Assembly: GCA_903868035.1 (NCBI GenBank)
Contig: CAIPTQ010000049.1
Location: 1 to 34,236, forward strand
Length of the DNA stretch: 34,236 bases
Reading direction: 5' to 3'
Origin: an uncultured Phycisphaerales bacterium
GTDB taxonomy: Bacteria > Planctomycetota > Phycisphaerae > WQYP01
Shown: positions 1 to 6,955 of the stretch, piece after piece
Layout of the letters: every line of letters starts with the position of its first letter
How positions within the stretch are numbered: position 1 is the stretch's first letter
Program-made: the position numbers and the translations under genes
Notes under the pieces: model-generated
Told to the model about the DNA's origin: nothing
What the model saw: the letters and a program-made list of their open reading frames with translations, nothing else
Databases searched by the model: none

Positions 1-735
1 ATATTCCACAACTTAGGCTTCACCCCGCCTCCCGCTCCCACCACGCGCCCAATTACCAATTACCAATTACCAATCACCACCTCCTCCTACCTCCACCCCT
101 GGCTCCTCTCCCTCCAGGTCGCCCTCATCGCCACTTTCATCAACGCCCTCCTCGCCCTTCCCCTCGCCTATCTCCTGGCACGCCGGCGCTTCCCCCTCCG
201 CTGGCTCGTCGATTCCCTGGTCATCCTTCCCCTGATCCTCCCGCCCACTGTCGTCGGCTTTGCCCTCATGTACTTCATTGGCCGCAGCGGCCTCTACGGC
301 ATCCTCAGCGGCCACACCCTCCTCTTCACGCGCTTCGCCGCCGTCTTCGCCAGCAGCGTCGTCTCCTTCCCCCTGCTGGTCCTCCCCCTGCGCGCCGCCT
401 TTGCCGCCACCCCGCGCGAATACCACGAGGAAGCCCGCATCGCCGGCCTCTCGCCCCTCCAGCGCTTCCTGCATGTCGCCATCCCCCTGGCCCGCGGCGG
501 CATCCTCTCGGGCCTCCTCCTGTGCTTCGCCCGCGCCCTGGGCGAATTCGGCGCCACCCTCATGCTCGTGGGCACCGGCGAAAAAACCCGCACCCTCCCC
601 ATCCAGATTTACTACGATGCCGGCCAGTTCGCCGACTATTCCGCCGCCTGGCCCGCCGTCGTGGCCCTGGCCCTGACCTCCCTAGCCGTCATCCTCATCG
701 CCAACCGCCTCCGCTGGCTGGACAGCGAAAAATAA
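1..735 (+). CDS. modB: Molybdate ABC transporter permease (ModB), 5' end outside window
   Basis: Inner-membrane permease of the ModABC molybdate importer. The frame is open from base 1 to the stop at 733-735 and contains no ATG, GTG or TTG before the internal ATG at 268, so the true start lies upstream. Several hydrophobic segments are visible, beginning LLSLQVALIATFINALLALP. The cytoplasmic EAA loop that docks on the ATPase is clear (EEARIAGLSPLQRFLHVAIP), followed by the strongly ModB-like stretch FARALGEFGATLMLVG. Length (about 200 residues from the first helix) fits the family. The only oddity is an AATTACC heptad array at 51-78 read through as coding just before the first helix. A related sulfate or tungstate permease is possible, but the ALGEFGATLM motif favours ModB. 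Confidence 0.87.
   Translation: MFHNLGFTPPPAPTTRPITNYQLPITTSSYLHPWLLSLQVALIATFINALLALPLAYLLARRRFPLRWLVDSLVILPLILPPTVVGFALMYFIGRSGLYGILSGHTLLFTRFAAVFASSVVSFPLLVLPLRAAFAATPREYHEEARIAGLSPLQRFLHVAIPLARGGILSGLLLCFARALGEFGATLMLVGTGEKTRTLPIQIYYDAGQFADYSAAWPAVVALALTSLAVILIANRLRWLDSEK
51..78 (+). repeat. Heptad array, family A (AATTACC)
   Basis: Three perfect copies of AATTACC followed by AATCACC, period 7. It lies in the open modB frame immediately before the first transmembrane segment, encoding a short hydrophilic stretch. It could mark the junction with an upstream gene if the true modB start is misjudged. Confidence 0.85.
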
Positions 736-806
736 AGATTCGGATATGATGTCCGCCGTTGTCGAGGCAGTTATGGTGTCCTAAACGCCACATGACGGAG
801 ACAATC

Positions 807-1307
807 ATGATCAACTACGGATGCCCCCATTGTGGAACCCGTTTAGAGGCACCGGAATCTCTTGCAGGGCAAGACCATGTGTGTCCGCAGTGTCGTCAGC
901 GCACCATCGTCCCAGTGCCCATGGTACGTGTAGCCACTAGAGTACCCCCCTCACTTCCGTTCGATGAATCGCCAAAGGCTCCTGGGATTATCACGATCCC
1001 CTTGCTCATCTCGGCCATTATGAATTGTCTGGCTGCCGTCCTCTGGCTCTGCACATGTTTCGGCATCATATTCACCGCGCCTCTCGTGGTCCTGTCGATC
1101 TTTGAGTTCATGTTGTATGCCGATCTGAATAACGCGGCACGGATCGTACCGCCATCGAAAGTGAAGACCATTGCGATCTGCGAGATCGTAGCAAGTTTGG
1201 TCAGTTTGGCACCCCTGGTTTCGGGGATCATCATTCTGACGAATCTCGGTCAAGTCGACATAAACAAAGGCAAGGAGCGCAACATAACCGGCATGGTTGC
1301 GGACTAG
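807..1307 (+). CDS. Zinc-ribbon membrane protein, function unknown
   Basis: A 166-residue protein. The N-terminus carries a zinc-ribbon pattern: CPHC at about residues 5-8 and CPQC about 15 residues later, followed by a short linker and then at least two strongly hydrophobic segments (around residues 45-95 and 120-150) that should span the membrane. The ATG at 807 is chosen because GGAG lies six bases upstream; in-frame TTG (759) and ATG (792) would only add an unrelated-looking leader. It resembles the many planctomycete proteins with a cytoplasmic zinc ribbon attached to a small membrane domain, whose role is not known. Base composition is less extreme than in neighbouring genes. Confidence 0.72.
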   Translation: MINYGCPHCGTRLEAPESLAGQDHVCPQCRQRTIVPVPMVRVATRVPPSLPFDESPKAPGIITIPLLISAIMNCLAAVLWLCTCFGIIFTAPLVVLSIFEFMLYADLNNAARIVPPSKVKTIAICEIVASLVSLAPLVSGIIILTNLGQVDINKGKERNITGMVAD

Positions 1308-1481
1308 ATATCTGTTATGGCTGCAACCGTCGCCGTCACGCTTCAGGCGGGGCAACTTGTTCGGGTCATTTTCTCACCTGCAATCGCGGCGCATTGCATC
1401 CACGCCTTGTGTTTCCCAATCCGAGAGGTTATTCCGAGCCCGTTCCGTAGCGTCTTCCGTATCTCCCATGGAGGTTCAATC

Positions 1482-3047
1482 ATGCCCAATCGCCGCTTCT
1501 TGTCCTTGCTGTGCGCGCTGATCCTAGGTCTTGGCCTGCGCACCGGATTGGGCCAGACAACCCCCGCCGCCGCCGCGCCCGCGGATGGCGCAAAAGATGT
1601 TCCCGTAAACGTCACACTGTCGTGGCCCGCGGTGGAGGGGGCGAAGGGGTACGACGTGTACTTTGTGGAGTTGCCGCCGGTGGAGGACAGGCCGGTGATG
1701 CCGGCGTTCCAATGCCGGGTGGAGAAGCCGGTGTTCGTGCTGGAGACGTTGTCGGCGGGGAAGAACTATCGGTGGCGGGTGGACGCGGTGATGGGCGCGG
1801 GGGCGGAGGCGGAAACCAAGAAAGGGCCGATGCAGCAATTTACGACGGTGGTCAAGCCCGACCGCGACGCGATGTACGCCTGGCCCATCCGCATGGCCGA
1901 CACCATCCGCGGCCTCTACCCCACCCCCGACCGCGTCGGCGACTGGAACTACACCCAGGGCATGGTCTGCGACGCCCTGATCTCCATCGCCCTCCGCACC
2001 GGCCGCGACAAGGACCTCGACTTCGCCAAGGCCTGGGCCGATCGCTTCGTGCAGGCCGATGGCACCGTCGCCTGGACCACCGCCAATGGCGCCACGCAAC
2101 CCTTTGATGTGGCCCTGCACAGCCTGGACCGCATCCGCCCCGCCCCCGTGCTCCTCTGGCTCTACGACCGCACCAAGGACGAAAAATACAAAAAGGCCGC
2201 GGCCTTCATGGCGGGATTGCTGGATCAACAGCCCAAAACCACCGACGGCGGCTACTGGCACCGCCAGACCTACCCCAACCAGATGTGGCTCGACGGCATC
2301 TACATGGCCGACGTCTTCTCCGCCGAATATGCCGCCATGATGAAGCAGCCCAAATACTTCGACGAAGCGGTGAAACAAATCCTGCTCATCGCCAAGCACA
2401 CCCGCGACGACAAGACCGGCCTGTTCTATCACGGCTGGGATGAAACCAAAACCCGCCCCTGGGCCAACAAGGACACCGGCGCCTCCCCCGAATTCTGGGG
2501 CCGCGCCATGGGCTGGTACGGCATGGCCATGGCCGACATCCTCGAATGGCTCCCCGCCGACCACCCCGGCCGCGCCGCCGTCCTCAAAACCTACCAGGGC
2601 TTCTGCCAAAGCGTCGCCAAAGTCCAGGACCACGACACCGCCATGTGGTGGCAAATCCTCGACAAGCCCACCGCCGCCAAAAATTACGTGGAGACAAGCT
2701 GCTCGATCATGTTCTCCTATGCCCTGGCCAAAGGCGCCCAACGCGGCTGGATCGACGCGTTCTACCTGGAAACCGCCCGCCGCGGCGCCCGCGGGGTGCT
2801 CAACAAGATGGTGGATATCAAGGCCAATGGCCGCGTGGATATCCGGGGTACGGTGACGGTGGGGAGTTTGGGGGGCGTAGGGAGCGTAGGTGGGGCTGCC
2901 GCTGGTTCTTACGAATATTACGTGGGCGTGGGGCAGACCCTCAACGACCAGAAATCCCTGGGCGCCATGATGTACCTGAGCCTCGTCCTCAGCGAAACCG
3001 CCAACGACACCGGCAACGTAAAGCCGCTCCCGCGCCAAGGGCCGTGA
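1482..3047 (+). CDS. Secreted GH105 unsaturated rhamnogalacturonyl/glucuronyl hydrolase
   Basis: A 521-residue secreted enzyme. The ATG at 1482 has GGAGG seven bases upstream and begins a signal peptide (MPNRRFLSLLCALILGLGL). Residues about 30-115 look like a fibronectin-III-type domain (PVNVTLSWPAVEGAKGYDVY); the rest is the alpha/alpha-barrel of GH105. Hallmarks: QMWLDGIYMADVF, which holds the acidic residue equivalent to the catalytic Asp of YteR, and FWGRAMGWYGMAMADILEWL. GH105 enzymes remove the 4,5-unsaturated uronic acid left on oligosaccharides by polysaccharide lyases, which fits the PL11 lyases later in the window. Near the C-terminus a Gly-rich loop (around 2865-2905) replaces the usual short loop before GSYEYYVG. 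The stop codon TGA is the first three bases of a heptad array. Codon use flips from G-ending (about 1620-1850) to C-ending (1870-2850). Confidence 0.88.
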   Translation: MPNRRFLSLLCALILGLGLRTGLGQTTPAAAAPADGAKDVPVNVTLSWPAVEGAKGYDVYFVELPPVEDRPVMPAFQCRVEKPVFVLETLSAGKNYRWRVDAVMGAGAEAETKKGPMQQFTTVVKPDRDAMYAWPIRMADTIRGLYPTPDRVGDWNYTQGMVCDALISIALRTGRDKDLDFAKAWADRFVQADGTVAWTTANGATQPFDVALHSLDRIRPAPVLLWLYDRTKDEKYKKAAAFMAGLLDQQPKTTDGGYWHRQTYPNQMWLDGIYMADVFSAEYAAMMKQPKYFDEAVKQILLIAKHTRDDKTGLFYHGWDETKTRPWANKDTGASPEFWGRAMGWYGMAMADILEWLPADHPGRAAVLKTYQGFCQSVAKVQDHDTAMWWQILDKPTAAKNYVETSCSIMFSYALAKGAQRGWIDAFYLETARRGARGVLNKMVDIKANGRVDIRGTVTVGSLGGVGSVGGAAAGSYEYYVGVGQTLNDQKSLGAMMYLSLVLSETANDTGNVKPLPRQGP

Positions 3048-3149
3048 AATCTCAAATCTGAAATCTCAAATTCCTCCTGCCCGCCTCTGTGCTCCCTGTG
3101 CCCTCGGTGTTCTCTGTGTCGAAATCGTCGTGCCGTCGTGTCGTCGTGG
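3045..3149 (+). repeat. Three consecutive tandem repeats of unit 7, 9 and 8
   Basis: Block 1 (3045-3072) is four heptads of the TGAAATC/TCAAATC type (family B), and its first TGA is the stop codon of the GH105 gene. Block 2 (3083-3118) is four 9-mers ending in TGTG or GGTG. Block 3 (3126-3149) is three 8-mers of CGTCGTGN. Different unit lengths lie side by side directly behind a gene. Confidence 0.8.
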
Positions 3150-3174
3150 TTCCCTTTGGAATCCCCCGGAAATG

Positions 3175-3210
3175 AAAAAAAAAGAGCCGAGAGGGGGGGC
3201 TCTCGGCTCT
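3175..3210 (-). terminator. Rho-independent terminator on the minus strand
   Basis: Eleven-bp perfect stem AGAGCCGAGAG / CTCTCGGCTCT (3183-3193 and 3200-3210) with a six-base loop, followed on the minus strand by nine T residues (the A-run at 3175-3183). There is no T-run on the plus side, so it works for leftward transcription only. Confidence 0.8.
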
Positions 3211-3374
3211 GGAGGGGGATCTGAGGAAGGCCTTGGGGAGGAGCTTCCTCAGATGGGAGAAGGACACAGTATATGGAACAATGGGCAATTCACGCTTCGT
3301 GCTTCCGTCTCTGTTTCACACAACTTTTTCAGTATGCCTTAAGCCGCACTCGCCGGCACTGTTCCCAATCGATG
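3175..3374 (-). ncRNA. Candidate small RNA with C-rich hairpin loops
   Basis: Reading the minus strand from about 3374 to 3175 gives a roughly 200-nt transcript bounded by a sigma70-like promoter (3381-3409) and a strong terminator. Visible structure, 5' to 3': GGAACAGTG (3358-3366 region) can pair with CATTGTTCC near 3270-3280; inside it CACG-AAG-CGTG forms a small stem; then an 11-bp perfect stem (3244-3254 with 3219-3229) whose loop contains CTCCTCCCC; then the 11-bp terminator stem with a six-C loop. C-rich loops of this kind can pair with Shine-Dalgarno sequences in known regulatory RNAs. No convincing minus-strand ORF occupies the region. There is no match to a named family that I recognise; 6S RNA was considered but its long bulged rod is not evident. 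Confidence 0.42.
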
Positions 3375-3380
3375 CATAAC

Positions 3381-3409
3381 AATATGCCCGATTTATCCGC
3401 GCTTGTCCA
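3381..3409 (-). promoter_or_regulatory. Sigma70-like promoter for candidate minus-strand RNA
   Basis: On the minus strand TGGACA, a 17-bp spacer, then CATATT. The -35 box matches five of six consensus positions and the -10 box four of six. The start would fall near 3374, pointing away from the U32 gene and into the hairpin region. Confidence 0.42.
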
Positions 3410-4441
3410 GTCCCCGCGCCCAATTTTTTGCAAGTATTTTTCTGCCCCGGACTTAGTGTGGCCCTGCCCATCGGCCCCCTGATTATCCGCCCTCTCCCGC
3501 GCTGCAAACAAACGCCGCCCGATGAAACCCGCGCCCGTCCTCCCCTCCCCCCGGCATCCGCCGCCCAAACCCGCTATACTATTGGCGTTTCCCGCACCGG
3601 AGCTTTTTCCATATGCCCGTCCCCGCAGAACTGCTCGCCCCCGCCGGTGACTGGGACGCCCTCTGCGCCGCCGTCGCCAACGGTGCCGATGCCGTCTACT
3701 TCGGCCTCGATCAGTTCAATGCCCGCCATCGGGCGAGTAATTTTACTCCCGAACAATTACCCGCCGTCATGCACTATCTCCGCGCCCATAATGTCCGCGG
3801 CATCGTCACCTTCAACACCCTCATCTTCTCCGATGAACTCCCCGCCGCCGTCGCCTACCTCGCCCTCTTCGCCCGCGCCGGCGTGGACGCGGTCATCATC
3901 CAGGACCTGGGCATCGCCCGGCTTCTGCACCAGCTTTGCCCCGATCTGCCCATCCACGCCTCCACCCAGATGACCCTCACCGAACCCTCGGGCATCGAGT
4001 TCGTCCGCCAGTTCGGCATCACCCGCATCGTCCTCGCCCGCGAGCTGGGTATCGCGGACATCGCCCACATCACCCGGGCCACGGACATGCCTATTGAGGT
4101 CTTCGTCCACGGCGCCCTGTGCGTGGCCTACTCCGGCCAGTGCCTCACCAGCGAAAGCCTCGGCGGACGCAGCGCCAACCGCGGCCAGTGTGCCCAGGCC
4201 TGCCGCCTGCCCTACGCCCTCATCGTCGATGGCCGGCCGCGTGACCTGGGCGACAAGGCTTATCTCCTCAGCCCCAGTGACCTGGCCGCCTATGACCTCA
4301 TCCCCGACCTGCTCCGCGCCGGCGTGACCGCCTTCAAAATCGAAGGCCGCCTCAAAAGCGCCCACTACGTCGCCGCCGCCTGCCAAACCTATCGCGCCGC
4401 CCTCGACGCCGCCACCGGAACCGCGACCAAAATCGCCATCG

Positions 4442-4466
4442 GAGCCGCGACCGTAAGGGAGCGACC
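4442..4466 (-). repeat. Interspersed 25-bp repeat, copy 1 (inside U32 gene)
   Basis: The 25 bases beginning GAGCCGCGACCGTAAGG match the complement of 11222-11246 at 24 of 25 positions. It sits in the inserted linker of the U32 gene and is read in frame as ATVRERP-like residues. In the other orientation the repeat encodes SLPYGRGS-like peptides. Confidence 0.8.
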
Positions 4467-4517
4467 AGACGCTGCTGCTGATACTCATGATCATGCCGAA
4501 AAATCTCCCGCCCACTC

Positions 4518-4627
4518 CAATCTCAAATCTCAAATTTCAAATATTTCAAATTTCAAATCTGAAATATCTGAAATATCTGAAATCTCAAATCTCAAATCTG
4601 AAATCTCAAATCTCAAATTTCAAATCT
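4518..4627 (+). repeat. Long heptad array, family B (TCAAATC/TGAAATC), inside U32 gene
   Basis: About 110 bp of 7-mers of the type TCAAATC, TCAAATT and TGAAATC, with a few 9-mers (TGAAATATC). Same family as the block behind GH105 at 3045-3072. It is AT-rich in a very GC-rich gene and reads through in frame as a Ser/Asn/Lys/Ile-rich linker, so it lengthens the protein without stopping it. Confidence 0.9.
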
Positions 4628-4806
4628 CCCCTGCCCAGCGCCACGACCTCGAACAAACCTTCTCCCGCGGCTTCACCCACGGCTTCCTCACCGGCGTCAA
4701 TCACCAGCAACTCGTCGCCGCCCGTTTCCCCAAAGCCCGCGGCACCCGCGTCGGCACCGTCCTCCGCACCACCCCCCGCGGCGTCATCATCCGCCCCGAC
4801 CCGCTG

Positions 4807-4827
4807 GAAACTCGAAACTCGAAACTC
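4807..4827 (+). repeat. Heptad array, family C (GAAACTC x3), first frameshift site
   Basis: Three perfect GAAACTC units followed by TCCTC. One unit encodes the expected LET-L junction; two extra units (14 nt) move translation from frame 1 to frame 3. Confidence 0.93.
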
Positions 4828-5417
4828 TCCTCAAGCCCGGCGATGGCATCGTCTTCGACGAAGGCCACCCCGAGCAGGACGAACAGGGCGGCCGCGTGTT
4901 CCTGACGCGGGCCCGCGCGAATGAAATGGAACTCGAGTTCCGCCCCGACGACGTCAACCTCGCCTACATCAACCCCGGCGCGCTCGTCTGGAAAACCGAC
5001 GACCCGGCCCTCAAGCGGCGGCTCGAACATTCCTTCTCCCGTGAAGGCGTGGCCCATCGCGTACCCGTCGATTTTGTCGTGCGGGCGTGCGTTGGCGAGT
5101 TCCTCGAAATCCGCGCCTCCGCCCAGGGCCGCGCCGCGGCGGCACGCTGGGAGGAAAAGCCGCTCGAACTGGCCGCCAAATACCCCCTCACCGAAACGCT
5201 CGCCCGCGAACAACTCGCCCGCCTCGGCGACACCCCCTTTGAACTCGCCACCCTCACGCTCGATACCGACGGCCAGGCCATGGTCCCCAAAAGCATCCTC
5301 AACGACCTGCGACGCCGCCTCTGCGCCGAACTGCTCGCGGCACGAACGCGTGAATACACCATCGCCGATCCCGAAGCGCTGGAACACCTACGGGCCAAAC
5401 TCCCCACCCCGCCACTT

Positions 5418-5438
5418 GAAACTCGAAACTCGAAACTC
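5418..5438 (+). repeat. Heptad array, family C (GAAACTC x3), second frameshift site
   Basis: Same three perfect GAAACTC units and the same TCCTC flank as the array at 4807. Two extra units shift the frame from 3 to 2. The two sites are 611 bases apart in one gene. Confidence 0.93.
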
Positions 5439-6286
5439 TCCTCGTCCTCGTCCGCACCCTGGACCAACTCGACGCCGCCCTCGCGTTCTCCACCCCCCTC
5501 CGCCCCGCCATGCTCTACGTGGAGTTCGAGGACGTCCGCCGCTACCCCGAAGCCGTCCGCAAATGCCGCGCGCAGAACATGCCCGTCGGCCTGGCCACCA
5601 TCCGCATCGTCAAGCCCGGAGAGCAAGGCTTCCTCAAGCAGGTCGGCGATTGCCACCCCGACGCCATCCTCGTCCGCAGCCTCGGTGCCGTCGGCTATTA
5701 CCGCCAGCATGCCCCCGGCATCCCCCTCATCGGCGACTACGCCCTCAACGTCGCCAACGAGCTCACCGCCGGCATCTTCCTCCACGCCGGCCTCCAGCGC
5801 CTCACCCACAGCTACGACCTCAACTGGAAACAGCTCGCCGCCATGGCCGCCCGCCTCGACGCCGCCCGCCTCGAATGCGTCATCCACCAACATATGCCCA
5901 TGTTCCACATGGAGCATTGCGTCTTCGCCCACACCCTCTCCACCGGCACTGACTTCCACAACTGCGGCCGTCCCTGCGAACGCCACCGCGTCGAGCTCCG
6001 CGACCGCGTCGGCGAAGATCACCCCCTCCTCCCCGACGTCGGCTGCCGCAACACCCTCTTCAACGCCGCCGCCCAGACCGCCGCCGAGTACCTCCCCGAA
6101 ATGCGCCGCCTGGGCATCCGCCACTTCCGCATCGAACTGCTCCGCGAAACCGCCGCCCAAACCACCCGCCTCCTCGACCGCTACGCCCGCGTCCTCGCCG
6201 GCCTCGAGTCCCCCGCCCAAACCCTCCGCAGCCTCCGCGCCCTCAACCAACTGGGCGTGACCCGCGGCACGCTGGTCCATGAGTGA

Positions 6287-6641
6287 ACTGTATAGGCGTG
6301 AACCGGCCCCCGGTATTAATCAATATTAACCCAGATACCCTAAATAACGTGTTTTAACACGAAGATGCAAGCCTTTTTCCCTGTTTTTATCGTGGAATAA
6401 GGTTGGGTTGAGCCGGGTGCGCAAGACAGGGTATTTCGCTTTTCCCGCCGGCCTTGGAAAGGCGATGAAAGTTACCGGACGGCGGCCCCAAACACCGCAC
6501 GTAACCCATTGTATGACAAGCACTTACGAACGCGCAAGAATAATTTGACATTTCCCATTTCAATTTGCCGCCGGGCCGTTTAGGGGATACATTACACTCA
6601 GAATATATGAACCCAACCGTCGCTTCCGTCCGGAGCCCCCC
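6287..6641. other. Intergenic region, AT-richer, no gene seen
   Basis: Separates the U32 gene from a tiny ORF. It holds a small hairpin at 6348-6361 (CGTGTT / AACACG) and a weak promoter candidate, TTGCCG (6565-6570), 17 bp, TACATT (6588-6593), which would serve the ORF at 6642. An isolated TTGACA at 6546 has no -10 box at the right distance. Nothing else is supported. Confidence 0.5.
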
Positions 6642-6818
6642 ATGAAAAAATGCCTTTTTTCCTCGATTTTACTGCTTATTCTCGCCAGCGGCGCCTATGC
6701 GGAAGACACTCCCGTTCAGACCGCGACCGTCGGCGGCGGCCTGCAGAATCCCTGGCGCCCGCCCTACAAAACCGCGGTGGTCCTGGTACACAGTGAAACC
6801 GCTTTTAACAACCATTAA
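6642..6818 (+). CDS. Tiny ORF with signal peptide, 58 residues
   Basis: ATG preceded by GGAG a few bases upstream. The first 20 residues (MKKCLFSSILLLILASGAYA) are a textbook Sec signal peptide with an A-Y-A cleavage site. The mature part would be only about 38 residues, beginning EDTPVQTATVGGG, with no recognisable domain. It may be a genuine small exported peptide, or the surviving N-terminus of a longer secreted protein cut off by the stop at 6816-6818. A weak promoter candidate lies at 6565-6593. Confidence 0.4.
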   Translation: MKKCLFSSILLLILASGAYAEDTPVQTATVGGGLQNPWRPPYKTAVVLVHSETAFNNH

Positions 6819-6955
6819 GAGCCCGCGGGGTAAAGCGCGCCTCCTTCGTATGCCGGCAACTCCGGTGATCTGCCGTGATCCGCCCCGCCGCCGACCGTGG
6901 AGACATCCGCCCAGAACGGCCTTTCGGCGGCCAAACTGCGGTTCTTCCCCCACGC

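Larger units (their letters stand above)
3613..6286 (+). pseudogene. U32 family protein (RlhA/collagenase-like), frame broken twice by heptad expansion
   Basis: Homologous to U32 proteins now known to act in RNA hydroxylation (RlhA on 23S rRNA, TrhP on tRNA). It starts MPVPAELLAPAGDWDAL, and IEVFVHGALCVAYSGQCLTS matches the U32 signature with its conserved Cys residues. The long C-terminal part fits the RlhA-type architecture with DUF3656; corrected length is about 881 residues. The reading frame changes at 4807-4827 and 5418-5438. At both sites GAAACTC is present three times; deleting 14 bases at each restores LETLLKPGDGIVFDEG and LETLLVLVRTLDQLD and joins all three frames through to the stop at 6286. 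A further in-frame insertion of about 200 bp (about 4420-4630), made of an interspersed repeat and an AAATCTC array, precedes the conserved DLEQTFSRGFTHGFL. It may be a dead gene or a phase-variable one; an assembly artefact is unlikely given the exact units. Confidence 0.85.

Noticed and set aside
4518..4627. Possible CRISPR array
   Set aside because: Units are 7 bp (some 9) with no spacers and no cas genes.
4807..5438. Programmed ribosomal frameshifting in the U32 gene
   Set aside because: No slippery heptamer or following pseudoknot is evident, and removal of whole repeat units restores the frame at both sites, which repeat expansion explains better.
6546..6593. TTGACA at 6546 as a strong promoter
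   Set aside because: No -10 box at 16-18 bp; the weaker TTGCCG/TACATT pair nearby fits better.
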